Source of the DNA: Tipula vernalis
Taxonomy: Eukaryota; Arthropoda; Insecta; Diptera; Tipulidae
NCBI GenBank assembly: GCA_958295665.1
Contig: OY282559.1
Location: 261,832,245-261,896,244 of the forward strand
DNA length: 64,000 nucleotides
Direction of reading: 5' to 3'
The position numbers and the translations under genes were made by a program. The notes beneath the pieces are model-generated. The model was not told where the DNA came from. It saw only the letters and a list, made by a program, of their open reading frames with translations, and did not search any database. How positions within the stretch are numbered: position 1 is the stretch's first letter; each line of letters starts with the position of its first letter. Of this stretch, positions 23,799 to 37,090 are shown one piece after another.

Positions 23799-24003
23799 AT
23801 TTTACATTTCTTCAACACACCACCCGCTCTAACCGAAGATCAACTAATTGGAATATTTAACATTAAGGAATGTCCACCAACCGCCATCCGTATGTTCCCA
23901 TTAAAAACAGATCGGTCATCATCTGGTCTTATTGAATTTGGCAGCGTGTCCGAAGCCGTAATGGCAATAATGAAATGTAATCATATTCCAATTGAAAACA
24001 AAG
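23799..24003 (+). CDS. sm: smooth / hnRNP L, RRM4 exon
   Basis: Acceptor ctttacag, donor AAAG|gtatgt; 68 codons plus one base. It encodes the fourth RRM: the RNP2-like strand ILHFFNTP, helix 1 (LTEDQLIGIFNIKEC), the RNP1-like strand SSGLIEFGSVSEAV and helix 2 (MAIMKCNHIPIEN). The sequence is very close to the fly smooth/vertebrate hnRNP L fourth RRM. It continues in phase from the exon ending at 3028, 20.8 kb upstream. Confidence 0.94.
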
Positions 24004-24074
24004 GTATGTAAACGTAAACTGAGCTTGAGAAAACATAGTTATGATTTTTTTGTTTTTTTTTTTACATTTTACAG

Positions 24075-24184
24075 GCACAAAATTCCCATTCATAATGAAA
24101 TTATGTTTTTCATCGTCAAAAAATATGAATAGTGCATGGATAAATGAAAATAGTGTCGATATGAAAATCTCGGACGAAAATTAA
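24075..24184 (+). CDS. sm: smooth / hnRNP L, last coding exon
   Basis: The acceptor is ttttacag after a 71-bp intron. Two bases complete a Gly codon, then the last beta strand of RRM4 (KFPFIMKLCFSSSKN) and a short acidic tail ending KISDEN, with the TAA stop at 24182-24184. The C-terminal tail after the RRM is short and not conserved between flies, as is usual for this gene. Confidence 0.93.
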
Positions 24185-25460
24185 TTATTTCCGTTTTATT
24201 TACATTAATATATCTACTAAACACAATAAATATCTTTATAAATAAAAGTAAAAATAAATAAATAAGGCCAAAAAAAAAAAATAAATAAATATATATGTAA
24301 TATAATACATAATAATTTTATTTTATTTAATTAATAAATAAATAAATAAAAAGACATATCTACATAATTTATTTTTTATTTTTTATGTATCAACTCGCTT
24401 TTTATTTGTTTTATTATTTTTTATACCTTTATATCATCTATCCGCGTGCCGTCAAACTGCTTTTTTTTTAATATTTATTTTAAAATCAGGGAAATTTATC
24501 ACAACGGCACGAAAATTATTAAAAATGTAAAAAAAAAAATGAAAATATTGACAATATTTATTTATTTCTGAATACTATAATATATTTAAAAAAAAAAAAA
24601 AAAAAAAAAAATTCTCTGTTGATTTTTGTTTTTAGTTTAATTAAATTATTATTTAAAAAAAAAAAAAAGTGTGTTTTTTTTTTTATTTAAATAATATAAA
24701 TATTAATTATAAAAAAATGCAATATTTGTGAAAATTATTTTTTTATATATCTATATATATATAAAAATAATACATAAAAATAAATAAATTAATCATTTTA
24801 AATAAAAATCATGCAAAAAACGAAAAAAAAAAAAATATTAAAATGTAGTGCAAAATAAAAAAAAATTTATTAAAACAAAAATTAGTTAATTAAATTAATA
24901 TTTTTTTTTGTTCGATATTTAAATTTTTATTAAAGTATTATTAAATTTTAGTCATTTTATTATTTCATTATTATTTTGTTCGAATTTTATTGTATATCTA
25001 GCAACAATTTTTTCCTATTTTATTATTATTATTTTTATTAAATCAAATTTAAATTAGTTTAAGTAATTAGAAAAAAAAAAAAACGTAAAAATGAACAAAA
25101 AATTTAAATTTTAATTAAAATTTATTATTATTATTATTATTGTATAATAAATTTATATTTTGCAATATAAAATTCTATTTTTAATAAAACTAAAAAAAAA
25201 AAACATAACCGAAAAAAACTATGATTAAATATACAACAAACATGTAATATAAAATTAAATGAATTAATTATGTGTGGTGGTCCAATATATTTAATGTACA
25301 TTTAAATTTTAACAAACAAACAAAACAAGAAATGAGGTATTTAAATTTTATTAATTATTTTAGAAAAAAAAACTTTTGGTTGTTTTTTTTTGTTTTTTTT
25401 TTTTTTTTTTTGTTTAGGGCGGTTTGGTAAAATGATAAATATTTAACTGGGCACAATTCA
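24185..25460 (+). other. sm: Probable smooth 3'UTR and downstream AT-rich tract
   Basis: This is extremely AT-rich DNA with long A and T runs, starting right at the stop codon. Candidate polyadenylation signals AATAAA occur at 24225-24230 and 24241-24246, with many more downstream. Which one is used cannot be told from sequence. No coding potential is seen. Confidence 0.6.
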
Positions 25461-25700
25461 ATACAAGGCATTTTTTTTTTTTTTTTCAATCTTCGATAGA
25501 ATTTTAGAATTTAATTTGGTCAGATTGATAATTCAAATTTGGTTGCCACTATAGAAATTATGTAGAATTGATGTAATTTGTTAACCCCCCTGTGTTCTAA
25601 CTAATTTGACGTTTTAAACTTGATTTTTTTTTAAGTTTCAGATTAATTAAAAATAGACATTTTCAGCATTTTCCGGAAATATTTAAAAAATTGATGGAAT
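25461..25700. other. No gene seen
   Basis: AT-rich spacer between the smooth 3'UTR-like tract and a mariner remnant. Confidence 0.4.
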
Positions 25701-25701
25701 A

Positions 25702-26150
25702 TACGAGGGCAGTTCTTTAAGTCCACGATAAATAAAAGAAGGCAATTGGTTTTTGACCAAAACTCTTTATATTTTTCCACGTGTCTTGATGGAAGAGAAC
25801 TTTTTGTTCGCTAAATGTGGTCGTTTTTTCCGTAAATCGTCGTGAAATCTGTCCAATAATGAATCCCAAAAAAAAAAAAAAACCTTTCAACTGTTGTTTG
25901 GTTTTCGGTGTATGGTAATGGGCCCATCCATAGTTACGAATCGATGCAAAAACTCGGTAGGATTACGATTAAACATCGTCAAACTTTCCTTTGAAGTTGT
26001 CATTCGATTATGTTTGTGATCAATTGTAAGCAAACGCGGCACGCACATAGCTTTTTCAAGCCCAAATATTTTACGAAGATGGAAACTACTTGCCCTCATT
26101 GAAATCTGACAGATGTGTGGGAAAAATTTTGCATGGGCTACTTAAAGATA
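25702..26150 (-). pseudogene. mariner remnant
   Basis: The minus-strand open frame 25887-26099 matches the middle of a mariner transposase: VPRLLTIDHKHNRM, then LTMFNRNPTEFLHRFVTMDG, where the Asp of TMD is the first catalytic residue. Downstream sequence on that strand is decayed. A mariner-like terminus (TACGAGGGCAGTTCTTTAAG) lies at about 25701-25720 next to TA. The opposite end near 26140 keeps only a weak match. This is a short dead fragment with both the DNA-binding half and the rest of the catalytic core missing. Confidence 0.75.
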
Positions 26151-26818
26151 GCACTTTAAAGAAAAGGTGGATTTAACTGTAAAGCCTTTAAAACTGAAAT
26201 TTGTTTTTGATTAGATTCAAAATGGAGTGCAAACCAGGCCAAACTTTACTTAGGCAGCACCTTTATAAGAATTTAAATCGGAAAATTAATTTCATTTTAG
26301 GAGTATTTCGCGGTGAAATAAGATGATTGTGTTAGTAAGGCCATCATCAGAATTGTAATACTGTCTGTCGGCTAGGGGCTGCGTAATGTTGTTAAGGTCA
26401 AAAAATAGAATCTACAGAAGGTAATAATTCAACGACATAAACGATGACGAGCAATCAAGCGACGATGATTAAAATTAAACTAAACTTAAATGGTCCCCGT
26501 TGAACACGATCAAGTGCAGTTAATTAGGTGATGTGAGTTACATTTTAACGGGACCAAGCTCAACTGTACTCTATTGTATCGTAGGTCTTTCAATTTGAAC
26601 TGTTAGTTGCACCAGAACCATCTTGATGTAAATAGAGCGGGCTTGTAAAAAATGAACTTAAAATAAGGGATACAGAAACACTAAAAATTAACTTACTTTC
26701 ATACAGTTAAACAATTTTTTCTGAAACATAGTTTCTCAAATTTCCCGATTTTCTAGCAATAATCAAAAGAAAATAAGGGAAATTAAATTAAAAAACATTC
26801 TACAGCAATAACAACACG
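26151..26818. other. No gene seen
   Basis: Non-coding sequence without recognisable elements between the mariner remnant and the pogo-type element. Confidence 0.4.
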
Positions 26819-26820
26819 TA

Positions 26821-29800
26821 GCGTAAATGCTATAGCTATTGACACTTTTTAGAAAAAAATTCGATTCACTATCCGATATTTCTGTGAAATATGTCTTAAA
26901 ATTTTTGTAATTAATTAAACTATTATCAAAATTGGTTTATCTTTTAAATTAAATTGAAATATTACACTTTAATTAACATTTAATATCTAAAAATTGTATT
27001 TATCAGATTACTTTCAATTGTGTACAGTTATTGACCCTTTGTTTTAGTTATTGACATACCCTACGCTACAGCTGTTGACACATATACGACTATTCGAATT
27101 TCTTTATTTTTAATTTAAATTCAAAATAAAACTAGGTGGTTAATTAACGTTTCTAGTTCAAAATTCATTTTATTAAACATAAAAAAATTATAAAATAAAT
27201 AAGTAGCTTTCATAGTAAAAATAAAATAAGAAAATATTATCACATTAGCTATATAAAATTAAATGTACTTTTGGTTAATTTCAAAATATCGATATCACAA
27301 TCTGGGTTATGAAGCTAGCGCTTCTTTAAAGCTCATCGCCGATTATCACAGTTAGTGGAGCTTATTGCTACGTCAAAGCTCATCGCTAAGTATAATGCAC
27401 TTGCCACATAAAAATAGTTGCAGTTGAAACTCTCTCAAGCATTTGTTGCATTTGATGCTAACATTTTCCAATCCATGTATTTTGGAAAACGAAAAGGTGC
27501 AATGATAACAAATTGAGCCTTTCGCAATCTGATTGTCTCCAATTTTCATAAGGGTCGGGTCGTTTAGTTGTAAGACTTCTTCTTCAACTGGACTATGGTC
27601 ATTATGCTGCATTTTTCAATTCTACAAGAGGAATATGTTGATTAGCTTCAGTTTCCAGAACCAAGGATATAGTCTCTGTTAAAATATTAAAACAAAAATT
27701 CATTTTGCTAACAATTCTTGATTAAAACTGATAAGAAGCTTACCAATTTCTTTATTATTTGTGGTTGAATTGCAATTGCTGGCATCGGAATAACGAACTA
27801 TAGTTTCATTTTTGAGGGAAGATTGAATGGTTTGACGAGCTTTTATATTGAACCGGCGTTTTGGCTGTTTGATCTTCGAGTTTTTATCCAACAGCTTTAT
27901 TTTTTTTATCAAACATTTTAAAGCAGTTTCCTCCTTTTTCATTCTCATTTTTTCAAGCCGAACTGCTTTTCGATTTTCCTTTTCCAAAATTTGCTTGTCT
28001 TTCTCCAATTTCCTTTTTCTTTGTGCCTCAATCCACAATGGGGAAGTGATCACAAATGGTTTTGCTGGTTTCAGTTTTTACAGGTGTTATAGGCCAATCT
28101 AAATAATTTTCTATTGAAGTTTTAGAACCTGTTAGCTCTTCTCCAAGCGTGATCACAACTTCTTCGCTAACTGAATATTCATCGAAATTATGTAGGGTTT
28201 GTGGATCACAAAATGGATTGGAAATGCTTTCATCGATATAAACAAACTCGTTTATTTTGTTAATATCAATCATTGATGTAGTTTGGTGGTCATCATTTTC
28301 ACAACTATGATGTAGATTTGGATCCAATACTTGTGTGGTGCTTTCAAACCTTTCAGATGTTGTGAGGCCTTTCATTGTCATAAACAGCTGGAATAGTAAC
28401 TTAAAGTTTTCATCGTACTGCTTTAAAGTTTCTGGGTTTTTCAAAACATCTTCAAAAATTTTGATTTTTGAATCGCCGACAATTTCCGAAAATTTTTCCT
28501 AATTAATTGAACCGCCCAAAGGAATTGTATTAGACACAAAGGTGTTTGATGATTTACCGAGACACTTTGAAAAATCTATGGCGGTGAAATCCCACGGAAA
28601 CAAACCACATGCCTTGAATCCATTTGCAATTTTTTGTGGCGTAATGCAGTTATCAAAAGCTTTTAGTAACAAAGGTGAAAACTTGTCTCGTGTAAATGAA
28701 GCACCCGGATTTTCTTTGCGCCATTTGTGCCAATCATTTTGGCCCAGGAATTTTTCAATGGTTTAAAAGCTGCAAAGTCACACGGTTGTATAATTCGAGT
28801 CGCATTTGGGTACAAGGCGATAATAATAATGCCCAGCCGCACACATAATTCACTTACCTTTAGAGTCATGTGTGTGCTATGACCATCGACAAAATAAATA
28901 ACCGGAAATTTTATTTTATGACTTACTAGATATGGGTGAAAGTGTTTTGATATGTATTCATAAAATACCTCTTTGGTCATCCAACCATTTTCTGAAATTG
29001 CTAGGGCCCAACTTTGAGGCACAGATTTCCGGATTTCTTCTGGCACCCTTTTGTACCGGTAAATCATGGGTGGAACAGTTTCACCACTGGCACTAAATGT
29101 GCACATGACGATTAAATTTGATTTCGGCGCTCCTCGATCAATTTTCTAAATATTTCGTGCTCCTTTCGCAGCTAGCACAGATCGAGTTTTCGGGCACAGT
29201 AGAAAATTTGTTTCGTCACCATTATATATTCGTTCTGGATATTCCATTATATTTAAATTATTACTGTCGTTTAAATAACGATTAACTGAATTAAACCAGC
29301 CCTCAATGTCGCTAGCACTGACTCTGGCACTCGCTGTTGTCACTGGATCTGGAACTCTAATTGCCACATTCGGATTTCGTTTTAAAAAGCTGTTAAACCA
29401 TTCTCTTTCAGGTGTATTGTTTTTAAATGGGGTAACTCTTTGGTCTGCATCGATAAATTCCTTAACGCAATCAAAAACGGCTTCTTTCCTTTTCGGAAAC
29501 CCTTTTTTTTTGGCAGGCGATAAGCCATTCCGCAATAGCATGCTCTTCACTTGTGCTTAGAATCGTAGGTGGGCCATGTTCTGGTTTTTGAATGGTTTGC
29601 CCCAACCGAAAAATTAACGTTGAACGCGGGATATTATAAATTCTTGATGCTTTTTTCTTTGTTATCAGTTTTTCTCGAATTTCCAACAAAGCTTTCTGAA
29701 GAGTCTCTTATTTATAGGATCCCCACTTTTTAGGCATAATTATAATCTAAATTTCATTTAATAAATTCAAATTAAACTAATACAATCAGCTAAACATAGA

Positions 29801-30351
29801 TTCATTTAATTTTTTAGTGACAATAACTGTAACAATGCATACACAATTATTGACACTACAATGTCAATTGCTATAGCAAGAAGTTACATTTATTGACAGT
29901 CTAGGATCAATTACTGAAACTTTATTAAATGTTGATATAGTCATTGACACCTAGCGTATTTATTTATTTATAATATTTTAAATTAATTTAATTAATTTTA
30001 TGTTCGTAAAAACATTTAATTGAATAGATAGAACGTAAATCTAATCAATTTTTTATTTAACAATTACGGAAAAATCACTAACCTTTAGAGCATTCCTTGT
30101 TCAAAATCACTATAATTTCACAATAACTTGTTGCTTGATTTTCACTGATGTTAGTGTAGAAACGTTTGGCGAACGATTGAATTAAAAACCAGATATTTAA
30201 AATTAAAAGAGAAAGAGATTAATTTAAATTTAACATTAATCTCATTTGTATGATGTTTGTATGATACAAAAGAGTGATAAATGCTAAATAGCTTGATGGT
30301 GTCAAATACTGTATCAAAATTCCTGGGTGTCAATAGCTATAGCATTTACGC
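26821..30351 (-). mobile_element. pogo-type DNA transposon, 3.5 kb
   Basis: The ends are perfect inverted repeats over at least 25 bp (GCGTAAATGCTATAGCTATT then GACAC). TA lies on both sides (26819-26820 and 30352-30353), as expected for the Tc1/mariner/pogo superfamily. Further copies of the (T/A)TTGACA core of the terminal repeat lie inside both ends (about 27015-27080 and 29815-29950). The interior encodes a CENP-B/pogo-like transposase on the minus strand, now broken. Confidence 0.92.
27373..29737 (-). pseudogene. pogo/Tigger-like transposase (DD35D), broken
   Basis: The domain order is complete. The N-terminal CENP-B/Psq helix-turn-helix begins MPKKWGSYK and continues SRIYNIPRSTL. A Tc5-type helical domain follows (PEREWFNSFLKRNPNVAIRV), then the DDE_1 nuclease with Asp in YNGDETNF, Asp in FVDGHSTH and Asp in IIQPCDFAAF; 35 residues separate the last two. 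An extended C-terminal region is basic and coiled-coil-like (about 28050-27780) and ends in a Cys-rich finger (CYHC ... CNKC ... CGKC). Lesions I can see: a TAA at 29708-29710, an extra A in the run at 29503-29511, a TAG near 29146, a frame change near 28730, a TAG near 28500 and frame changes near 28066 and 27612. The C-terminal part may contain a small intron (gtaagc donor near 27743). It is dead as a gene, although the ends are intact and could still be moved by a relative. Confidence 0.87.
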
Positions 30352-30353
30352 TA

Positions 30354-31780
30354 CTAAAAAGAGAAAATTCAATTTAATGAATTCATCATTTATCCACATC
30401 TAAATCCAATGGTAAGGAATCAGACAACACGCGTCCGCTCAAAAATCGAAATTAAAATAAATCAAAAAGAGGTAAACAGAAAAAAATTAAATCAATACAA
30501 TGAGCGTGAAGAAAACAAAAAATCAAAACAATCTAGCATGCTTCGCCAATTCAAAATAACAATAGAAAGATATTCGAATTCAAATTTGAGTGGAGGCAAT
30601 GAAAGAGATGATTATTGTATTGTTTATAAATTTCGAGTTATGAATTTATGACGCATAATACAAAAACAACAACATTTTAAAGTTCAAAAATACCTTATTT
30701 TTGAAAACGATTTTTACTACGAAATAAACATTTTCATGACTCGATTTTTCAATCAAATAAAATTACATATTTTATAAACATTCTCGTGTAAAAACAAAAC
30801 AAAAGCTCATAATTCTAATAAACTAAAATCGTAAATGAAAATTATCATTTTCACATATACATAGATTTTAAAGAAAAATTGTATATACCTTTTTTAAGCA
30901 TAGTAAAAATTACAGTCGATACTGGAGGCTCTTATTTATAGACTAGGCTCTGACTGTACATGATGATAACAAACATAAGTGTGAATAAAATGGTGTCCCT
31001 AAATTTTTGAAATTCAATTTAAACCTTCTGTTCTTCTACGACAAAATTTACCAAATTTTGCGATTTATCAATTTAACGTAATGATATCATAATACTGATC
31101 ATGCTAGAACCATTGGGTACTATTGACTTAATTTTCATAAAAAAACATGTTGATGGGCTGGAATGAAGGTTTTAGATTGCACTTATATGATTGGCTGTTG
31201 CTCTTGCATCTCGAGTCTAAAAGCGCCCTATTATTCAACCTCTAAAGGGAGCTTACTAGTTTACTAAGCTCTTACTAGACCGGTACCCCAGATGAATCCA
31301 GATTAAGGATGAGATTTAAAACTATGACCTACTATAAATCTTAAAACACACTCGTGAAACTTCTTTATATAAACGAATGTTTACGAATTATTTTTGCGAA
31401 GCAAAACCGACCCAATATTGAATCCATCGTCCTATGATAGTTAGACTTTTGGCAATGTATCTGCATGTGTACGTTTCTGTTTCCGTAGGAAAATATCTAA
31501 AAATGTATTTGTGATAAAGCAAAAGATACTTCGGTTATATATCGTTTTTAAATCAAGCTAAATCATTGGTTTTTTCTTTCGGCTTCAAACTCAAATCCGA
31601 CATCTTACGATTAGCGTAATTAAATAAATAATCCTTGAGGTCCCCAACCGTGACTAATATTTCAAATTAATGTCGAGAGTATTGTAAAAATTACCGGTTG
31701 CATATTTAATTTTACCGCTCGCCCTATAAACCCTACTAAATATGCATACATATAGGGTAATGTTATTTAAGCATAATTTT
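30354..31780. other. No gene seen
   Basis: Non-coding, moderately AT-rich. The open frame 30409-30651 is Lys/Asn-rich and has no family features. Confidence 0.45.
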
Positions 31781-34000
31781 TATGTGCGCACATAATTTTT
31801 TTTTAATTTTTTTATTGCAATAGTCCAACCATTTTAAATAATCAAATCACAAAACAAAACAATAAAATTGGTGACACAGTTTGTATATTTTATAAAACAA
31901 AAACAAAAAATAAAACAAATGAATTTTAAAATTTAACAAACCAAATAAATAACCGCTTTTGCAGTACGATTCTAATATATACATGAAAAAAAAAAATTTA
32001 GTTTTATTTAATTTAACAAACATATACATAAATAATATTTCTAATAATAAAAGAAAAAAAACAATAAAAATGAAAAGACATAATATTTTATATTTTAAAA
32101 ATAAATGAAAACTAAACATATAAATAATAATAAATTAATTAATATAATTAAGCATATCTTTTTAACAAAAATTAAATTTTAAGTACTACAAAATGAATAA
32201 TGTTTGTGAAATATAGATTCCATCTTATAAAGATGCGCTACTATTCTCGTTCTCTCTGTGAAATCAATCTATTGTAATATCAAAACAAACACAGTAATAT
32301 AAACTCAATATAATTTTACATATCTTGAGTTAATGTTCGTTTTTTTTTTAGTTAACTCATTAATTTTATGTTTAAGTGATTAAATTTAACCTAATAAATA
32401 ATATCAACAACAATTGTGTAGGTATAGTTAAAAAAAAACAAATACAAATTTTTAGATTTTTGTTTTTTGGAAAACACGTGTTTGTGATTTTGAGGTTATA
32501 TTAAATTATGTAAAATAAAATATAAATAATATAATCTAATATATATTTAATTATATACATTAATTGTAGAATTAATTATTCTGTGTCAATGTCTAAATTA
32601 GTGCTATAATGCTATACATATTTACTATTAAGTTATCGATATACATAATATGGAAACAACTTAATAAGATCATAAAAAATCTATATTTCACAAAAATAAG
32701 TAAGAAAAAAACAAAATGTGATACAAGAAGCATAAAAACACATAAATACTTGGGCCTAACTTTCATATTATTCCATAAAGTCAATTACAAAAAAAAAAAA
32801 AAAAAAATTGAACATTTTTTAAGTGTATCACATATTTAAAAACTCTCATATCATTTTTAAATAAAAACATTTGTGTAAAATTATTTAAATATAACATTAT
32901 TTAAAAATTGTGTTTCCCACCAAAAAAAATTAATTATCGAAACATTTTTTGACGGATAAACTAGAAAGTTCATATGAGGCTTAGACATTTTTTTTTAAAT
33001 TAATTAAATTTAAAATTAAAGAATTTATTAAACAAAAAAGTAATAATAAATGAAATACGATTCATGATGATAATGACAATAGAATTAAAACATATCGTTT
33101 TTGATTTTTTTTTTTTTAATTATTACTATGTATTATAAAAATAATATAAACAATTTTTCGCGAAAATCTCTGAACAATAATAATTAATAATAAAGTAAAC
33201 AGACCGACACACATACACACACACTCACACACAAAACAATTCCATCGTCTTGTCATCCCCACCAAATAAGAAAAATGAAAATGATTTAACTTAATGTACC
33301 TTAGAAAATATATATTTAAATAATAATATATAAATATAAAAAATAATATTATTACTGCAATAAAACAAAACTAAATTAATACACACTAAAATAAATAAAA
33401 TAAAAATAAAAAAATTAGTTTATTAAACATAAAACAAAACAAATTATAAATAAATAAATTAATGATTTAACTAACAAACACCACACACTACTTTATACCA
33501 CTAAATAAATAAATAAAAATATTCGTACACCATTAAATACTACAAAAATAAATAAATACGATTTTCGTTGTGGTTGATAATGAATTGTTTTTCTTATTTT
33601 TTAAGTATACATACAATAAAAATATCAAATAATTTTTAAATTGAAAACAAACAAAAAAAATTTTTACGAAATTAGTAGAATCGCTTTAGTAACACTAATT
33701 AACTTTCATTTATACCAACCTATATACTATATACCTACTATACATATATGTATTTCATATAAAAATTATTACATTTTAATAAAAATACTAAAAATAATTT
33801 AAACAACAACAATATACGTGCTTTATTTACAACACCACACACAATACCTAAATACAACACTGTTATACACTATTATTTATTACACTATTCCGTTTAGTTT
33901 CGATTTTTTTTGACAAATCACTATAATTCGCTACTTACGTCTAATCATAATGACTTAAATTCGAAAATATTTACTTTTTTAATTCCCAAATTCGCGTTAA
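31781..34000. other. Very AT-rich tract with small CA repeat
   Basis: The composition resembles the 3'UTR-like tract after smooth: long A/T homopolymers and dozens of AATAAA-like strings. A CA-rich microsatellite lies at about 33208-33235. It could be an untranslated exon or a distal 3'UTR of an unseen gene, or plain intergenic DNA. No coding frame is convincing. Confidence 0.45.
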
Positions 34001-34554
34001 GTATGGAATTTAAATTCAGTTTCATGTTGCTGTTATTGTGTTCACTGCCAGGGTTTTTATATCTCTTATTTTAGTTCTATCTTTTAGAATTTGTGTTTAT
34101 CACCAGAGTACAAGAATACACGGTCAGGGTATATGAATATGTTTTATTTCCAATTTTTTATATGGAATTAGAGAATACGCGATATGAAACACAACTTAAG
34201 TAGATATCAGTGTTGTTCGTCTGCGGGAAGAATATCAAAATAATAAATATTTATATAGAAATCGTAGACGTGCTGAATGATTAATACAAAAACAAATTTA
34301 AAGCAATTCTAATATCCTTCCAATATAGTTATAATTTAGAAAAAATGAAGATTAGCTAATTATCTGCAATGGCATATACATACATACATCAAAATAAGTA
34401 GTACGATTTCTTTGTTAATCTTAATCTTAGTACGGTCCTTTGTTAAGGCTGTTTAATGTTGGGCTTGTAAGCTGCTAGTTAATGACTTAAAACAATTTGT
34501 TTAACTACTAACCGGTACTGTACAAGTGTTACATACTGAATATTACAGTGTTAC
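34001..34554. other. No gene seen
   Basis: Non-coding spacer before the MITE cluster. Confidence 0.4.
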
Positions 34555-34792
34555 AAGGTAGGCGCATGCCAAAAGACTTCAGGTTTTTCGACACGCATTT
34601 TATGCTAGAAAGATAAATTTTTTCCATCACTCTTGTTTTATATGTATTCTAAAAAAGTTACTAAAACTAATACAACAACAAAAAAAAATTAATAACTTTT
34701 TAGAATATAACACAAGAGAGATGGAAAAATGTATCTTTTTAGTGTAGAATGCGTGTCGAAAAACCTGAAGTCTTTTAGCATGCGCCCACCTT
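34555..34792. mobile_element. 238-bp foldback MITE
   Basis: The two halves are inverted copies over about 90 bp, starting AAGGTRGGCGCATGCYAAAA and continuing through CTTCAGGTTTTTCGACACGC. The loop is about 50 bp. The target duplication is not clear. No coding capacity. Confidence 0.85.
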
Positions 34793-34941
34793 AATCTGAT
34801 AAGCACTCAAAATTTATACTGTTTATCAGTACATTTCGGAACATCAACGTCACACGGTGTACACGTTGTGCTTAGTTCTGCAAGGCCATATTTAATGAAC
34901 CGCGCAACATTCCATTTATTCGAACAATGATAAAGAGTTAA

Positions 34942-35530
34942 GCTCGAGTTACAATGAATCCGTCTTGCTTCCATCGGTCGTTCTCCGTCTCGTCTTTTCC
35001 GTTTGTTGGTTACATTGCATCCTTACCGTCTTAACGTTCCGTTTAAACTGACATTTGAAAAACAAATAAAAAAATCAAATGGAAGACTACGAGAACGAGA
35101 CTCTAAAATCTTTAGAAATTCTCTTTGATTTATACGTTTTGTATAAACAATATTATAGAATTTATAAAAAAGAAGATGGTAGGTGCGTCCATTAAATCTG
35201 GATACGGACGAATCCGGGTATTTTAAGACTAGCTTTCTCCAAATGAAAGAGTTAGATAGTGAAGGATTCTTAATAATCGAAAATCCCTATGTAGTTACAG
35301 CCTACTTCTCACGTTATGTCAAAAAAATAATAATTTGATTTGTTTGGTTAAGATGTTCCGTCTTTCCGTAAATTCTAAACTTTTTGAAAAAACGGATGAG
35401 CTCGGCCGTCTCTTTCCATTTTATTATAACTAACCATTCCGGTTTTTCATACAAAATGCACAGAAAATGTATAAAACTAATTTGGACGAAGAAGCGGAAC
35501 GGAATGGGACGGATCCACTGTAACTCGACC
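34942..35530. mobile_element. 589-bp MITE with TTAA duplication
   Basis: The inverted ends are GCTCGAGTTACAATGAATCC on the left and GGTCGAGTTACAGTGGATCC on the right (read inverted). TTAA flanks both sides (34938-34941 and 35531-35534). A TTAA target is used by piggyBac and Kolobok transposases, so one of these probably mobilised it. No transposase gene is inside. Confidence 0.78.
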
Positions 35531-35534
35531 TTAA

Positions 35535-36127
35535 GTCGAAGAAACTCTTCCTTCGTTCAAGCTAGATAGTTTTATTCTATTTGGTTATAAACTACGTTGT
35601 AATATAGGAGATGTCTATTATATAGGCGTAGAACTTATAAATTTAACAATTTTAATGAAAAGTAATTTCTTTCAAATCAGCTAATTACTTTTTGGATAAT
35701 TTTCTATTTTTAAAGAAGTTAATTTTATATTTTCCTCGAAAACCATTTAAATTTAACCGATTCGCCAAAGTAATATTTGAATTTTGATATTTTATCGAGC
35801 CGTAATCCATCGTGAGCGCCTCCCTTTTAGTACGTTTTTTAATATCGCGTATAGGTGTTATAATGCTATTACAATAGATAAGCCGTTGGTTTACTAGGAT
35901 TTGTTGTATCAACATCGACCACAATTTGAGTTTTGTGAGGTTACGTTTTATGTCAAAAGTTTCTTGTATTGATACATATGAGTAGATTGCGGTGTAATGA
36001 AATACCATTATTAAATTTCAAAAATAGAATCTTTTATTAAGTGCTGCCGCGTTCACGCATAAAGGTTGAAAAATATTTGATGATTAAACAAAAACAATGC
36101 CAAAAAAGTTGCGGTTTAATATCAATA
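35535..36127. other. No gene seen
   Basis: Spacer between MITEs. The minus-strand open frame 35685-36008 has no recognisable features. Confidence 0.4.
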
Positions 36128-36130
36128 CAG

Positions 36131-36927
36131 GGGCCTTATTTCTGAATACGATACGAATTTGTATACGAAACGAAAATGCTATTCGATACGAAAATTAATT
36201 GGTATACGAAATATGTAGCTATGGAATACGAACGTATGACCTATTTTAATTTTTGTAGTGTAGGCAAAGGGAATTTTTTTTTACGTGAAACATCCTTAAA
36301 ATGACAGTGTAAAACTGTAAATAAACGTAAATATGTCAAATTTTTGGCATCAATTTAGTTTTTGGTTGGCTACGTGAATAAAAACGAATCCGCGCCATAT
36401 TGGATAAATATTACTTTATATCAAAATAAAATAAATTTTATTTAATAAAAGCAAATACAAACTGTACCTAGAAAAATCCATAGCTACACATTTCATAAAA
36501 TTTGAGTTTTATTTATTTAGTTTATAGTGATTGCGGCGTTGAAGGACCCGGAAATTAGTCAACAAATGGTGTATACATAAAATATGTGAAATTTTGCTAA
36601 ATAAAAAATATTTTTAATTAAAAAAATTTGGCCTTTAGTTTTTAAAAATTTGTATTTCTTTTACAAATTAAAAGTATAAGTTTCTTGTATACATCTTGCA
36701 TTTTTTGCTTGTTTATTTTTGGTGTCGTTAACTATTATGTCATCGAACCAAAATCCGTTCATGAACGAACAAAAACTGCTCGAATTCGTATTGTGAAATA
36801 AGGGAAATTTTTTCACGAATCATACTTACACGAATTCGGACAAGAAATAAACGTATTCGTATTCAAAAATACTAACGATACGCATTCGTAGATTTTTTGT
36901 TCGTATTCGTATTCAGAAATAGGGGCC
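36131..36927. mobile_element. 797-bp TIR element with CAG duplication
   Basis: The inverted ends start GGGCCTTATTTCTGAATACG on the left and GGCCCCTATTTCTGAATACG on the right (read inverted). Direct repeats CAG flank them (36128-36130 and 36928-36930). Subterminal regions are rich in short ACGAA/TTCGT repeats. The termini resemble those of the element at 58639-61657 (GGGCCCTATT...). Non-autonomous. Confidence 0.75.
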
Positions 36928-37090
36928 CAGGAAACTTTTCAATCCATATAAGTAAATAAACGATATTTATCTCTTATTGAAAAAACATCAAGTGAGAGAA
37001 AGGCACTGGTCTAACTAGATACCCGAAGCACTCGCGGCTGCTGGGGTTGACCTGCGGCATTTTACCAATAGTTCGAATATTAGTTAAAAA
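36928..37090. other. No gene seen
   Basis: Short spacer between the 36131 element and the large inverted repeat. Confidence 0.4.

Noticed and set aside
31847..32119. Phe/Leu-rich frame as a membrane protein
   Set aside because: Arises from A/T-rich sequence (TTT, TTA codons); no start context or homologue recognised.
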